From assembly GCA_965221635.1 (NCBI GenBank), contig OZ244902.1, positions 372,001 through 436,000 of the forward strand: a stretch of DNA of 64,000 nt, written 5' to 3'. Each line of letters opens with the position of its first letter. The first letter of the stretch is position 1. This DNA comes from JAAXHB01 sp965221635. Lineage in GTDB: Bacteria > Actinomycetota > Acidimicrobiia > Acidimicrobiales > Aldehydirespiratoraceae. Under the pieces are notes generated by a model, which was not told the origin of the DNA, did no database searches, and was given only the letters and a program-made list of their open reading frames with translations. Of the stretch, positions 26,374 through 36,047 are shown piece after piece. The translations under genes and the position numbers were made by a program.

Positions 26374-29322
26374 CTACTCGTCGGAGCTGGACTTCGGCCG
26401 AGTCGACTTCGCAGCCCGAGAAGAAGACCCCGAACCCGACCCCTTGGCGCCAGAACCCGTCGTGCCCGCGGACTTCGCCTTTGTGGACCTGCTGCCGGCG
26501 GCGTTCGGCTTTGTGGACTTGGTACCGGCGGCTTTGGCCTTTGTGGACTTGGTGCCGGCGGCTTTCGCCTTGGACGACTTGGCGGGGGCCTTGCGCGCGG
26601 GACGCTTCTTTGCGGGGCCCTTGGCGCGGCGGTCGGCCAGCAGCTCCGACGCCCGCTGCGGGGTGATCGACTCGGGTGTGTCACCCCCACGAAGCGAGGC
26701 GTTGGTGGTGCCGTCGGTGACATAAGGCCCGTAACGGCCGTCCTTCACCAGCATCGCCAAGCCCGTGTCGGGATCCTCGCCAAGCTCACGCAAAGGCGGC
26801 TTCGGCGCGGCCCGGCGGTACTGCCTGGGAGCGGCAAGCAACTCGAGGCACTCCGCGAGAGTGATCGTGAAGAGCTGATCCTCCGAAGCGATGTTGCGGA
26901 TCTCGTCGCCCTTCTTCACATACGGGCCGTAACGCCCCGAATGGGCGGTGACCTCCGCGCCGTCGCCGGGATCCACACCCACCACCCGTGGCAGCGACAG
27001 CAGCTTCAGCGCGTCCTCCAAGGTGATCGTCTGCAGCGACATTCCCTTCAGCAGCGAAGCGCTCTTGGGCTTCTCCGCCGACTTGGCCGACGAGTCGCCA
27101 TCCGCGGGGCGCAACTGCACGTACGGCCCGAAACGCCCCTCGCGGGCCACCACATCGAGCCCGCTCTCGGGATCGGCGCCCAGGACCCGGCCGTCACGAG
27201 GACTGCTCAACAACTCCAAGGCGCGCTCCACGGTGAGCTCGTCGGGCGCGAGCAGCTCGGGCACGCTCGCCCGATCCTCTCCACGCTCCACGTACGGGCC
27301 GTAACGCCCCACACGCACCGCCACCGGCACGCCCTGATCGTCCACACCAAGCGGGATCGTGTTCACCCCCCTGGCGTCGATCTCGTCGAGGCGCGAAGAC
27401 ACCTTCGCCTTGAGCCCCGGGTCGTCACCGTCACCGAAATAGAAACGACTCAGCCACGGCACGGCCTGCGCCTTGCCACCGGCGATCTTGTCGAGGTCGT
27501 CCTCCATCTCGGCGGTGAACGCGTAGTCCACCATCTTGGGAAAGTGCCGCTCCAGCAGCACCACCACCGAAAACGCCGTGAAGGACGGCACCAGCGCGGT
27601 GCCCTTCTTCCACACGTAACCACGATCCACGATGGTGCCCATGATCGACGCGTACGTGGACGGACGACCAACCCCGAGCTCCTCGAGGCGTTTCACCAGC
27701 GACGCCTCGGTGTAACGCGCCGGTGGCTTGGTTTCGTGACCCTCAGGTGTGAGCGAGCGACAATCAACACCGTCACCGGCCTCAAGCGCGGGCAGTCGCC
27801 GTTCGCGGTCGGCGCCGTCACCACCGGCCCCTTCACCCCTGGCGGCTTCACGACCGGCCCCGTTGCCACTGGCCCCGTTGCCACTGGCCCCGTTGCCACT
27901 GGCGGCGTCACGACTGGCGTTGTCACCACTGGCGGCGTCGCGGCCCTCGGTGTAAACCCGGCGGAAGCCCAACTCGGAGATCACCGTTCCCGAAGCCGAG
28001 AACTCCACGTCACGACCCTTGGCGCTCACGGCGCCCACTCGCAACTGAACGGTTTCGCCCACGCAGTCGATCATCTGACTGGCCAGCGTGCGTTTCCAGA
28101 TCAACTCGTACACCCTGGCCTGGGACGGCGCCACCTCACGGGCCACCGCGTCAGGTGAGCGGAACACGTCACCGGCGGGGCGGATCGCCTCGTGGGCCTC
28201 CTGGGCGTTGGCCACCTTCGAGCGGTACAGCCTCGGCATCGAGGGCACCAGCCCCTCCCCGAACCTCTCGGTAACCGCAGCACGCGCCGCGCTCAACGCG
28301 CCCGCCGACAGCGTGGTGCTGTCGGTGCGCATGTAGGTGATGAAGCCCTGCTCGTAGAGGGTTTGCGCGGCGCGCATCGCCGCCGCGGCGCTCATGCCCA
28401 GCTTGCGGGCCGCTTCTTGTTGGAAGGTGGACGTGATGAACGGCGCAGCCGGTCTGCGCCGGTACGGCTTGGACTGGCGCGACCGCACCTCGAAAGGCTC
28501 CCCGGCCAACTCGCCCACCAGAGCCTCGGCTTGGGGCTGATCGAGCAGCACCACCTGCTCCTTGCCCGAGGAGGGCTGGGTGAGGGTGCCGTCTGATGCG
28601 AAGTCCTTGCCGGTGGCCACCCGCTTGTTGTCCAGGCGCGCCAACGTGGCCTCGAACGTGGAGTACTGCGGGGTCGCCTCATCGGAAGGGGTGAACTCGC
28701 CGGTGAGGCTCCACCAGGCGGCGCTCACGAACTCCATCCGCTCACGCTCACGTTCCACCACAAGGCGTGTGGCCACGCTTTGCACCCGACCGGCCGACAG
28801 GCGCGGCAGCACCTTCTTCCACAGAACCGGCGACACCTCGTAGCCGTAGAGCCGGTCGAGCATGCGCCGGGCCTCCTGGGCGTCCACCAGGCGACGGTCG
28901 AGCTCACGCGGCGAACGAACCGCGTCCTGGATGGCGGCGCGGGTGATCTCGTTGAACACCATCCGCTTCACCGGAACGCGAGGGTTGAGCACCTCCAACA
29001 GATGCCATGCGATCGCCTCACCCTCGCGATCCTCGTCCGTTGCCAAGTACAACTCCTCGGCGTCGGCCAGCAAGGCGCGCAGCCGCCGGATCTGATCCTT
29101 CTTGTCGCTGTTGATCACGTACAGCGGCTTGAAATCGTTGTCCACGTCGATCCCGAGCCGGGCCCAGGGCTCGGACCGGTAAGACTTGGGCACGTCCTGC
29201 GCGCCATTGGGCAGGTCGCGTATGTGGCCTATCGAGGACTCCACCACGAAGCCGGGACCCAGGTAACCCTTGATCGTTTTTGCCTTGGCCGGAGACTCGA
29301 CTATCACCAGAGCATTCGCCAT
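26374..29322 (-). CDS. topA: DNA topoisomerase I
   Basis: Relaxes negative supercoils. 982 residues: Toprim domain at the N-terminus (ALVIVESPAKAKTIKGYLGP ... LATDEDREGEAIAWHLLE), the active tyrosine in GFITYMRTDSTTLS, then four C-terminal GRYGPYV-type repeats and no zinc fingers. The end is a Lys/Ala/Ser tail of about 80 residues with repeated AAGTKSTKAK units, as in actinobacterial enzymes, for DNA contact. An unusual insert of repeated ASGNGASGNGA type occurs about half-way. AAGGAG lies nine bases before the ATG chosen; an ATG two codons earlier is possible. nhaA lies upstream on the same strand. Confidence 0.95.
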   Translation of the reverse strand: MANALVIVESPAKAKTIKGYLGPGFVVESSIGHIRDLPNGAQDVPKSYRSEPWARLGIDVDNDFKPLYVINSDKKDQIRRLRALLADAEELYLATDEDREGEAIAWHLLEVLNPRVPVKRMVFNEITRAAIQDAVRSPRELDRRLVDAQEARRMLDRLYGYEVSPVLWKKVLPRLSAGRVQSVATRLVVERERERMEFVSAAWWSLTGEFTPSDEATPQYSTFEATLARLDNKRVATGKDFASDGTLTQPSSGKEQVVLLDQPQAEALVGELAGEPFEVRSRQSKPYRRRPAAPFITSTFQQEAARKLGMSAAAAMRAAQTLYEQGFITYMRTDSTTLSAGALSAARAAVTERFGEGLVPSMPRLYRSKVANAQEAHEAIRPAGDVFRSPDAVAREVAPSQARVYELIWKRTLASQMIDCVGETVQLRVGAVSAKGRDVEFSASGTVISELGFRRVYTEGRDAASGDNASRDAASGNGASGNGASGNGAGREAARGEGAGGDGADRERRLPALEAGDGVDCRSLTPEGHETKPPARYTEASLVKRLEELGVGRPSTYASIMGTIVDRGYVWKKGTALVPSFTAFSVVVLLERHFPKMVDYAFTAEMEDDLDKIAGGKAQAVPWLSRFYFGDGDDPGLKAKVSSRLDEIDARGVNTIPLGVDDQGVPVAVRVGRYGPYVERGEDRASVPELLAPDELTVERALELLSSPRDGRVLGADPESGLDVVAREGRFGPYVQLRPADGDSSAKSAEKPKSASLLKGMSLQTITLEDALKLLSLPRVVGVDPGDGAEVTAHSGRYGPYVKKGDEIRNIASEDQLFTITLAECLELLAAPRQYRRAAPKPPLRELGEDPDTGLAMLVKDGRYGPYVTDGTTNASLRGGDTPESITPQRASELLADRRAKGPAKKRPARKAPAKSSKAKAAGTKSTKAKAAGTKSTKPNAAGSRSTKAKSAGTTGSGAKGSGSGSSSRAAKSTRPKSSSDE

Positions 29323-29436
29323 CACCATCAACTCCTTGAACTCCTTGGCACCGGGGCAAGTGTGCCACCCCCGGCGAGCCGCGTTGTAACACCTTCTGTA
29401 TCGGACCGCAACCACCGGTGAGCGCCGGTGGGCGCC

Positions 29437-30924
29437 TCAGCCTTCGGCTGAGAAAATTTCTGCGCGATCCGTCCGGCCCGACGCAACGAGGATCACCACC
29501 CCCAGAACCGCCGCCGCCAGCGACGCGAACAGCACCCCGATCTTGGCTTCGGAGATCAGCGGACCGGCATCGAACTCCAGCCGCGCGATGAACAGCGAAA
29601 CGGTGAACCCGATGCCCGCCACCGCGCTGATCCCCACCATCTTGGGCCATGTGACCCCGGCGGGAAGCGCACAAAGCCCGGTGCGCACACCCGCCCAGCA
29701 CGCCAAGGTGATCCCCACGAGTTTGCCGATCACCAGCCCCGCCACGATGCCCATGGTGAGCTCCGAACTGAGCGCATCAGCGATCGAATCTCCCGAAATG
29801 GTGACCCCGGCGTTGGCCAGCGCGAACACCGGCACGATCACGAAGCTCGTCCAAGGGTGCAGCAGGTTCTCGAGACGCTCAGCCACCGAAACCCGTTCGC
29901 GCAGGTGAAACCAGGCTCGGCGAACCCCGGGCACGTCCACCGAACCCTTGGTTACCGACAACACCACCGCGGCGTCGGTTGAGTCGTCACTCACCAGCGG
30001 CCTCGCAGGTGTGAACAACCCGAGAATCACCCCGGCAATGGTGGCGTGCACACCCGACTCGAACACCGCATACCAAAGCACCAGGCCCACGATCAGGTAA
30101 GCCGGGGTGTACCAAATGCGTGAGTAACGCATCAATGCCAACACCACCACGATCGCCGCCGACACCAGCAGCCACGGGCCCGACAGGTCATCGGAATAAA
30201 ACAGCGCGATCACCAGGATCGCGCCGATGTCGTCCACGATTGCCAGTGTCAACAGGAACAGTTTCAACGCGCTCGGAACCCGCGACCCCAACAACACCAC
30301 GAACCCGATGGCGAAGGCGATGTCGGTTGCCATGGGAATGCCCCAACCAGAAGACGCGGGGCCTCCGGCATTGAAAGCCGTGTAAATCAAAGCCGGCACG
30401 ATCATCCCGCCGAGCGCTCCGATCACCGGCAGCGCCGCCGCGGCGGGTTTGCGCAGGTCACCCACCACGAACTCGCGCTTCACCTCCATGCCCACCACGA
30501 AGAAGAACACCGCCATGGCGCCGTCGTTGATCCACTCCCCCACGGTTTGGTCGATGAGCACGTCGTCGCCGAGCTGCAACGTGAAATGGAACTCGAAAAG
30601 GTTGTGGTAGGCGGCATCCCAAGGCGAGTTGGCCCAGACCAACGCGGCAAGAGTGGCAACGAGCAGCAGGAAACCGCCTGCTGTTTCGATTCGGGCGAAA
30701 CGCACGATTGGACGCCCCACCCATCGGCTGAGGCCACGTCCCCGGCCCAGCCAGGTGAGCGGCGAATGCCAGATCTGATCAGCGTCGAGATCTGCGGGCG
30801 CGCGGCGTGAGGACGCAGGGTCAGCGGCCACAGGGTCTGAGGGCACGGGGTCTGAGGGCGCGGAGCTTGAGGATGCAGGGTCAGTGGTCACGGGGTCTGA
30901 GGGCGCGGAGCGGTCGGCGGTCAT
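29437..30924 (-). CDS. nhaA: Na+/H+ antiporter NhaA
   Basis: Exchanges internal Na+ for external H+ across the cytoplasmic membrane. Family signatures: ANSPWDAAYHNLFEF, WINDGAMAVFFFVVGMEVKR, IPMATDIAFAIGFVVLLGSR (with the ion-site Asp pair nearby: LTLAIVDDIGAILVIALFYS) and FALANAGVTISG. The 495-residue length includes an N-terminal extension of about 50 residues made of repeats such as APSDPV and DPASS, not seen in ordinary NhaA and probably disordered. The stop codon sits in a 7-bp hairpin (29436-29452) without a proper T-tract. It fits a saline habitat. Confidence 0.95.
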   Translation of the reverse strand: MTADRSAPSDPVTTDPASSSSAPSDPVPSDPVAADPASSRRAPADLDADQIWHSPLTWLGRGRGLSRWVGRPIVRFARIETAGGFLLLVATLAALVWANSPWDAAYHNLFEFHFTLQLGDDVLIDQTVGEWINDGAMAVFFFVVGMEVKREFVVGDLRKPAAAALPVIGALGGMIVPALIYTAFNAGGPASSGWGIPMATDIAFAIGFVVLLGSRVPSALKLFLLTLAIVDDIGAILVIALFYSDDLSGPWLLVSAAIVVVLALMRYSRIWYTPAYLIVGLVLWYAVFESGVHATIAGVILGLFTPARPLVSDDSTDAAVVLSVTKGSVDVPGVRRAWFHLRERVSVAERLENLLHPWTSFVIVPVFALANAGVTISGDSIADALSSELTMGIVAGLVIGKLVGITLACWAGVRTGLCALPAGVTWPKMVGISAVAGIGFTVSLFIARLEFDAGPLISEAKIGVLFASLAAAVLGVVILVASGRTDRAEIFSAEG

Positions 30925-30966
30925 GTCCTGAGTTTGAAACGGGCAAGCCTTGGGGCGTGGCCGGGG

Positions 30967-31437
30967 CTATTCCGCTGCCTGTGAGGCCGAGGCGTGAACG
31001 ATCAACCGAACCTCGGTGCCGTCGGGACCGGAACGAAACTCGGACTCGTCCGCGAGCATTTTCATGAGCGCCACACCAAGCCCGGACTCGTGCAGGAGCC
31101 GCTCGGGAGATTCCGGCGGCGGCATCTCCGGAAGCGATTCGGGATCAAATCCGGGGCCCTGGTCGTGGATCACCACGGTGACCGCGTCGTCGGCGGCTCT
31201 GCACCACACCCGGATCGGGCGCGACAGTCCCGACTCCTGATGAATCTCGATTGCGTTGGTGGCGGCCTCGGTGACAACCAGCGCGAGATCCTCGAGCCTT
31301 CTCGAATCCAGGGCCGGTTCCAGCTCGGCGGCGGCCGACACAACTGCGCGCACAAACGACACGTACGCCACGTTGGCCGGGATCGTCATCTCCACCTCGA
31401 CGCCTTGTTGCCACTCCGAGGTGCCGCTTTGGCCCAT
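30967..31437 (-). CDS. RsbW-like anti-sigma-factor serine kinase
   Basis: A 156-residue GHKL-fold ATPase: N-box LALVVTEAATNAIEIHQ, G1 box IHDQGPGFDPES and G2 box SGLGVALMKMLADE. Proteins of this type bind a sigma factor and phosphorylate an STAS antagonist. The STAS gene lies 33 bases upstream on the same strand, so the pair is a partner-switching module. The ATG is preferred over a TTG two codons earlier. No sigma-factor gene is adjacent. The position directly after the Tad pilus operon raises the possibility that it regulates that system, but this is inference. Confidence 0.85.
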   Translation of the reverse strand: MGQSGTSEWQQGVEVEMTIPANVAYVSFVRAVVSAAAELEPALDSRRLEDLALVVTEAATNAIEIHQESGLSRPIRVWCRAADDAVTVVIHDQGPGFDPESLPEMPPPESPERLLHESGLGVALMKMLADESEFRSGPDGTEVRLIVHASASQAAE

Positions 31438-31469
31438 AGACAAGTGATCGTAGTGTGGGCCCGGACCGG

Positions 31470-31865
31470 CTACGACAAACCCGCGGGTGACGACGTTGCA
31501 GGCGCGCCCGGAGACTGATCGCCCGGGACTTCGTTGCCCAGCAGCTCGTGAATTGTGGCGCCGATGGGCATCACCTGATCCAGATCACACATTTCGAACA
31601 CTCGCCGCACCCGTGGCACCGGGCACACCAAACCGAGGTCTCCCGCGCGCTGGCGGGTGCGCTTGAGGGCGCCCACCACTGCGCCCAGGCCCACCGAGTC
31701 GATGAAGTCCACGTCGCACAGGTCGAGCACCAGAAGTCGCTCACCGTCGGCCACCGCCGCCATCACCGCGGCGCGCAACTCCGCGGCGCCGAGGGTGTCG
31801 AGATCCCCGCTGAGGGCCAACACCGTCCAGGATCCGTGTTGAGCCCGCTTCACGTGCAATCCCAC
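31470..31865 (-). CDS. STAS-domain anti-sigma-factor antagonist
   Basis: A 131-residue single-domain protein. The conserved region LLVLDLCDVDFIDSVGLGAV carries the serine that the partner kinase would phosphorylate (DSVGLG). A short tail follows. The start is GTG (MGLHVKRAQHGSWTVLAL). It is encoded just before the RsbW-like gene, with 32 bases between the two, and after TadE, with 95 bases between. Unphosphorylated it would bind the kinase and free the sigma factor. Confidence 0.88.
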   Translation of the reverse strand: MGLHVKRAQHGSWTVLALSGDLDTLGAAELRAAVMAAVADGERLLVLDLCDVDFIDSVGLGAVVGALKRTRQRAGDLGLVCPVPRVRRVFEMCDLDQVMPIGATIHELLGNEVPGDQSPGAPATSSPAGLS

Positions 31866-31960
31866 AACTTGAACCGTACCCCTGGTGGGCGCAGCCCCGC
31901 CGCCGCGAGGCGGGCCTGGGACCCGGCGTCACCCCAGCGCCACCCGACGCGCTTTGCGGG

Positions 31961-32335
31961 TTACTCCAGGCGCATTGTGGCCTGCTCGGTGAACACGGCG
32001 TCGCCGGCCAGACGGCCAACGATGGGCACGTCGGTGGACTCGCGATAGGTGACCTGCACCCGCACCCTCTGCGATTCCCTAACCACCGAAACCGTCACAC
32101 GGCTCGGGTCGAGATCCGCGGCGGCGATCGCCGCGGCCCGCACGTTGGTGTCATCAGCGCCCACCGCGGCCTCTCGCACGGCCTCACGGGTGGCGTGAAC
32201 CACCACCACACGGGTGCGCACCAGCAACGCCACCTGAACCACCACCAGCAACAAGATCGCAAAGAACGGCAGCACCAGCACCAATTCCACCGTGGACTGT
32301 CCCCGCTGGGTGCGTCTCGGCCGGTTGGAAGCCAT
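31961..32335 (-). CDS. TadE-like pseudopilin
   Basis: A 124-residue minor pilin: a short basic leader, the prepilin cleavage region QRGQSTVELVLVLPFFAILL with the Glu five residues after the Gly, one transmembrane helix, then an exported domain of about 80 residues. It is probably cut by a TadV-type peptidase (not in the window) and inserted in the membrane to support Flp/Tad pilus assembly. It lies 36 bases downstream of the DUF4244 pilin gene. A GTG at 32350 is an alternative start. Confidence 0.82.
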   Translation of the reverse strand: MASNRPRRTQRGQSTVELVLVLPFFAILLLVVVQVALLVRTRVVVVHATREAVREAAVGADDTNVRAAAIAAADLDPSRVTVSVVRESQRVRVQVTYRESTDVPIVGRLAGDAVFTEQATMRLE

Positions 32336-32371
32336 GCCCGATCCGCTCACCGTGCCGGTCTCCGCCTGGGG

Positions 32372-32578
32372 TTAGTTGATCATGTCGAGGACCGTGTCGA
32401 GCACACGGTCCATCAAGATGGACACCGCCCCGGTGTCGGTGGCCCAGGCAAGCAACATCAACCCAAGCGCAGCCGCGCCAAGAATCACCAGCGCGTACTC
32501 GGCGGTGGTTTGGCCTCTCTCACCAGCATGTCGGGCCACACCGTGGGCCTTACGGGGATTGCGACGGTGGTCGATCAT
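32372..32578 (-). CDS. Flp-type pilin (DUF4244)
   Basis: A 68-residue major pilin candidate. A basic leader of about 24 residues is followed by the cleavage motif GERGQTTAEYALVILGAAAL and one hydrophobic helix. This is the DUF4244 arrangement of actinobacterial Tad loci. AAGGAGG lies six bases before the ATG, a very strong ribosome site that fits a highly made structural protein and rules out the longer in-frame start 56 codons upstream. It lies after tadC (118-base gap) and before tadE. Confidence 0.85.
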   Translation of the reverse strand: MIDHRRNPRKAHGVARHAGERGQTTAEYALVILGAAALGLMLLAWATDTGAVSILMDRVLDTVLDMIN

Positions 32579-32696
32579 TGTGCGCCTCCTTTTGTGCCGG
32601 AGTGAGACTGTTTTCGAGTGGGACTTGTGGTGGAACGCTGTGCAAGGGCCGGTGGGTGTTTGACTGGCCGTGGCCGGCCTGGAGACCGACCGGAGG

Positions 32697-33476
32697 TCAG
32701 AGTGGGAGTTGCAACTCGGCCACGGATCCCACAAGCAGCGGGACAACGGTGAGGAGCCCGAACGCGGGCAGGATGCAAAAGACCAGCGGGAACAGCATCA
32801 GCACCGGCACACGACGAGCCGCTTCGGTGGCGCGCACCCATCGACGCCGATGGGCCTCATCGGCCACCCTTTCAAGCGCGGGACGCAACGGCACGCCGTC
32901 CACTTCGGCTGCGGTGATCGCGTACACCAGCGGCGTGACGCAGTCCCCCAGGCGGTGGCGCAGGCGGCTGATCGAATCGGCGAAGGGCTCCCCGGCTGTG
33001 GTTCGGCGGGTGATGGCGTTGATCTCCTGGCGGAACGGTTCGGGAAGACGCGAGGCGATCTCCGCCAGAGCCGTGGGCGTGGGGCGGCCCGCGCCGGCCA
33101 CCAAGGCGAGCAGGTCGACCACCTCGGGAAGGCCTCGCTCGATGAGACGGGCCCGCCGGCGCGTGCGGGCGCGTTTGCGTGAACGCAGCGCCCAAGCGCC
33201 CAACACCAACGCGGCCAAGCCCACCACCGGACCGGTCGCCAGAGCCAACAGCGGCAACACCACCACCAGGCCCCCCACGAACGCAGCGTCTTTCGGGTCG
33301 ACTCCGGGCAGGCCGCCCAACTTGGCCAGCACAGTGGTGACCGGGCCACGACCGGGCGCCTCGGGCGTGTCCGCCGTGTGGACTTCGGCGAGGCGCACCC
33401 GCACGGGCCGACGCCACGCGCTGGGCACGGCAACGAGCGCAAACACCAGACCGGCCACAACCGACGCGCCGCTCAT
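32697..33476 (-). CDS. tadC: TadC-like pilus platform protein
   Basis: A 259-residue inner-membrane protein with hydrophobic segments at the N-terminus, around residues 70-110 and at the end, flanking a GspF-type cytoplasmic domain (RGLPEVVDLLALVAGAGRPT ... YAITAAEVDGVPL). With TadB it would anchor the assembly ATPase. The ATG overlaps the tadB stop by ATGA, so the genes are translationally coupled. Confidence 0.85.
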   Translation of the reverse strand: MSGASVVAGLVFALVAVPSAWRRPVRVRLAEVHTADTPEAPGRGPVTTVLAKLGGLPGVDPKDAAFVGGLVVVLPLLALATGPVVGLAALVLGAWALRSRKRARTRRRARLIERGLPEVVDLLALVAGAGRPTPTALAEIASRLPEPFRQEINAITRRTTAGEPFADSISRLRHRLGDCVTPLVYAITAAEVDGVPLRPALERVADEAHRRRWVRATEAARRVPVLMLFPLVFCILPAFGLLTVVPLLVGSVAELQLPL

Positions 33477-34156
33477 GCCCAGGACTCCACGCCTTTGGAC
33501 AGACGGGCCATCCACCACAGTCCGAGCGCTTCGAGGGTGATGCCCACCAGCAGCGCAGCCCAGCCGATGCCGGTGGTGAACAACACCCGCAACACGTCAC
33601 GATCCACCAGGGCCACCAAAGCGCCGAAACCGGCGGGCGCCACGGCCACCACCACACCCGAGGCGCGGGTTTGGGCGGTGAGCGCCCGGATTTCGTCGCT
33701 GAGCGCCTTGCGGCGGTGCAGCGAAGCCGCGGCGCGATCCAGATCGGCCGCCATCGACGCACCCGAGTCGTGACCCAGCACCAACAGAGCGGCCGCCATC
33801 TGGCGGGCGGGATCGCCAACAGCCCACCGCTCAAGACTCCCGGCGATGCTGCGACCGGACTGCATCTGGTTCACCACCGGTGTGAGTTCCGCATCGGGCA
33901 CCTCCGCGGCGGCGGCCCCCAACGCGGTTCGCAGCGACCCACCGGCCCGCAACGCCCTCGAGATCATCTCCAACGAACGGGCCACGCTCTCGGCTGACCG
34001 TCCTCGGCGGCGCATGCGGCGTGTACGCCCGGCAACCGCACGGGCCAGGCCTTCAAGTCCTGATCCGGCTCGGTGCGCCTGGCCTCGGGATCTGCCCAGG
34101 CTCGGCTCGGGCGCCAGTGCCACAAACACGAGCACCGCCACCAGCAGCGCGCTCAC
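33473..34156 (-). CDS. tadB: TadB-like pilus platform protein
   Basis: A 227-residue GspF-domain membrane protein: one N-terminal helix, a cytoplasmic helical domain (SLEMISRALRAGGSLRTALG ... AAALLVLGHDSGASMAADLD) and two C-terminal helices. Shorter than many TadB proteins, it probably has only the core. ATGA overlaps join it to both tadA and tadC. Confidence 0.85.
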   Translation of the reverse strand: MSALLVAVLVFVALAPEPSLGRSRGQAHRAGSGLEGLARAVAGRTRRMRRRGRSAESVARSLEMISRALRAGGSLRTALGAAAAEVPDAELTPVVNQMQSGRSIAGSLERWAVGDPARQMAAALLVLGHDSGASMAADLDRAAASLHRRKALSDEIRALTAQTRASGVVVAVAPAGFGALVALVDRDVLRVLFTTGIGWAALLVGITLEALGLWWMARLSKGVESWA

Positions 34157-35397
34157 CTTCGCGACCCCCTCCCGGTGGTGGCCTTCGGATCGCGGCGCTG
34201 TAGCCCACCGATGGGATCCACCCGACGGGCGGGGCGGCTCGGTGCGGAGAACACCGTCTCCGAATCGGCAAGGCGCCGCACCGTGGCGTGACCCTCAACC
34301 TCGGCCACTTCGCTGACGCGACGAGCCCCATCGGCATGTCGCACCACATGCACCACCACGTCTATGGCCGACACCACATGCTCACGAACGGCTTTCACCG
34401 GCAGGCGCTCATCGGCCGCGGTGGCCAGCACGGCCAGACGGCGCAGCGCGTCGACGGGGCCGTTGGCGTGAACGGTGGACAAACACCCGGCGTGACCGGT
34501 GTTGAGGGCGTGCAACAAGTCGAGGGCCTCCGGGCCGCGCACCTCGCCAACCACCAGCCGATCCGGACGCATCCGAAGCGCGTTGCGCACCAGATCCCTG
34601 ATCGTGACCGCGCCGGTGCCCTCACGCGATTCGGGCCTGGCTTCCAGGCGCACCACGTGGGAGTGCGCGAAGCACAACTCGGCGGCGTCCTCGATGGTGA
34701 TCATGCGCTGCGTGTGGCGCACCCGGGCGGCAAGGGCGTTCAACAGGGTGGTTTTGCCGGCGCCGGTGCCGCCGCTCACCACAACGTTGGCGCCACGATC
34801 CACGAGATCGTGCAGCAACGCCGCCGTGGCGGACTCGGCGAACATTTCGGGCGCCACATTGGGGATCACGAAACGACGAATGGTCACATACGGGCCGTCC
34901 ACCGCCACCGGAGGCACCACCACATGCACCCGTGAGCCGTCGGGAAGCCGCCCGTCCACACAAGGCGCTCGCTGATCCACCCGTCGCCCCAGCGGGGCCA
35001 CCATGCGCTCGATCAACAAGTCCACCTCGCCACGGTCGAGGTACACGTCGCTGAGGGCGATGGCGCCGTTGCGTTCCACCCAAACGAGTCCCGGGCCGTT
35101 GATCATCACCTCGCTCACCGCCGGGTCGCTCAGCAGCGGATCTATCGGCCCCAAGCCGTTGACCCGAGCCGACACCTGCGCCACAACGCTTTCAATCAAC
35201 CCCGTGGACGCCAGCGGCGCCACCGAACGGGCAACTCCGGGCAGGTCGACGCGTCGGCCCGGTGTGGCGCCGGTGGCGTCGAGCACTTTGCGATGAACGA
35301 TCTCCACCAGCGACGCGATTTGCGCCTGCGCGAACGACGGCAAATCGCTCGGCGGGCTGCCTGGGGCGCTTCCGTAGGGGTCGCGTGCGGTGCTCAT
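34153..35397 (-). CDS. tadA: TadA/CpaF-type pilus assembly ATPase
   Basis: A 414-residue secretion ATPase powering Flp pilus assembly at the cytoplasmic face. Motifs: VSGGTGAGKTTLLNALAARV (Walker A) near residue 215, RPDRLVVGEVRGPEALDLLH (Walker B) and the following LNTGHAGCLSTVHANG His box. The N-terminal domain (VNGLGPIDPLLSDPAVSEVM ... INGPGLVWVER) is typical of CpaF. It shares ATGA overlaps with the upstream CpaE-like gene and downstream tadB. Confidence 0.92.
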   Translation of the reverse strand: MSTARDPYGSAPGSPPSDLPSFAQAQIASLVEIVHRKVLDATGATPGRRVDLPGVARSVAPLASTGLIESVVAQVSARVNGLGPIDPLLSDPAVSEVMINGPGLVWVERNGAIALSDVYLDRGEVDLLIERMVAPLGRRVDQRAPCVDGRLPDGSRVHVVVPPVAVDGPYVTIRRFVIPNVAPEMFAESATAALLHDLVDRGANVVVSGGTGAGKTTLLNALAARVRHTQRMITIEDAAELCFAHSHVVRLEARPESREGTGAVTIRDLVRNALRMRPDRLVVGEVRGPEALDLLHALNTGHAGCLSTVHANGPVDALRRLAVLATAADERLPVKAVREHVVSAIDVVVHVVRHADGARRVSEVAEVEGHATVRRLADSETVFSAPSRPARRVDPIGGLQRRDPKATTGRGSRR

Positions 35398-36047
35398 AGC
35401 GGCAACTCGAAGCGTCGCAGCGGCAGCGGCAGCAGTCCTATGAGGGTGCCTGCGTCCACCGAGCGGGAAACCCTGGGATCCCAGGCGACGGTTTCGATGT
35501 GGGCCGCGCTCACCGTGGCCGCCACATCGGAGGCCCGCAGCGCCCGCCCCGGCTCCTCCACCAGCATCACCCGGTCGTACGGGCCGGGCACCCTGCGAGC
35601 ACGGTCAATCGCCAGGTAGCAGGGACGCATCACGCACACCGGGCGTCCGTTGCGGCCGAGGTGACCTCGCATCACGTGCGGGTCGAGCCCGGCGTCCACC
35701 ACAACTGGGCCGCTTCGGGCCAGCATCTCCAGCGCGAGCATCAGCCGCTGTGGGTCGCTTTGTGGTTGCGCCCTGCCGCTGCTCAACAACCGCAGCCGGT
35801 CGGTGATCTCCACCAGCAGCCGACCAATTGCGTCCGCGGCAACCGCGTCACCCGCGGCGACCCAGTCGTGGATTCCCGGGCCTTGCGCGGTGGCGTGGTG
35901 GTGAGGCAGGCCGAGCACGGCGGGTTGGTCTCCACCGAGGTCGACCAGGGTCGTCTCACGATCGTTGGAGGCGAGGCGCAGCGCGGTGGCGGCGGCCACC
36001 GCTGACGTGCCCGAACCTCCCTTGGTTGACCAGTACCACAAAATCAT
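35394..36047 (-). CDS. CpaE/TadZ-like ParA-type ATPase
   Basis: A 217-residue protein starting MILWYWSTKGGSGTSAVAAA, a deviant Walker A motif of the MinD/ParA superfamily with KGG and a second Thr/Ser. TTLVDLGGDQPAVLGL follows. In Tad systems this protein positions the pilus machine at a cell site. Downstream Walker B-like VVVDAGLD is present. It is the first gene of the tad operon (overlap with tadA), so the operon promoter should lie in the 400-base gap upstream. Confidence 0.75.
   Translation of the reverse strand: MILWYWSTKGGSGTSAVAAATALRLASNDRETTLVDLGGDQPAVLGLPHHHATAQGPGIHDWVAAGDAVAADAIGRLLVEITDRLRLLSSGRAQPQSDPQRLMLALEMLARSGPVVVDAGLDPHVMRGHLGRNGRPVCVMRPCYLAIDRARRVPGPYDRVMLVEEPGRALRASDVAATVSAAHIETVAWDPRVSRSVDAGTLIGLLPLPLRRFELPL

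Noticed and set aside
26320..28158. A plus-strand frame of about 610 codons opposite topA
   Set aside because: The antisense of TopA repeats gives a repetitive Thr/Gly translation; topA is certain.
29436..29452. A 7-bp hairpin at the nhaA stop codon as a terminator
   Set aside because: The stem is short, overlaps the coding end and has no T-tract in the direction of transcription; topA follows on the same strand.
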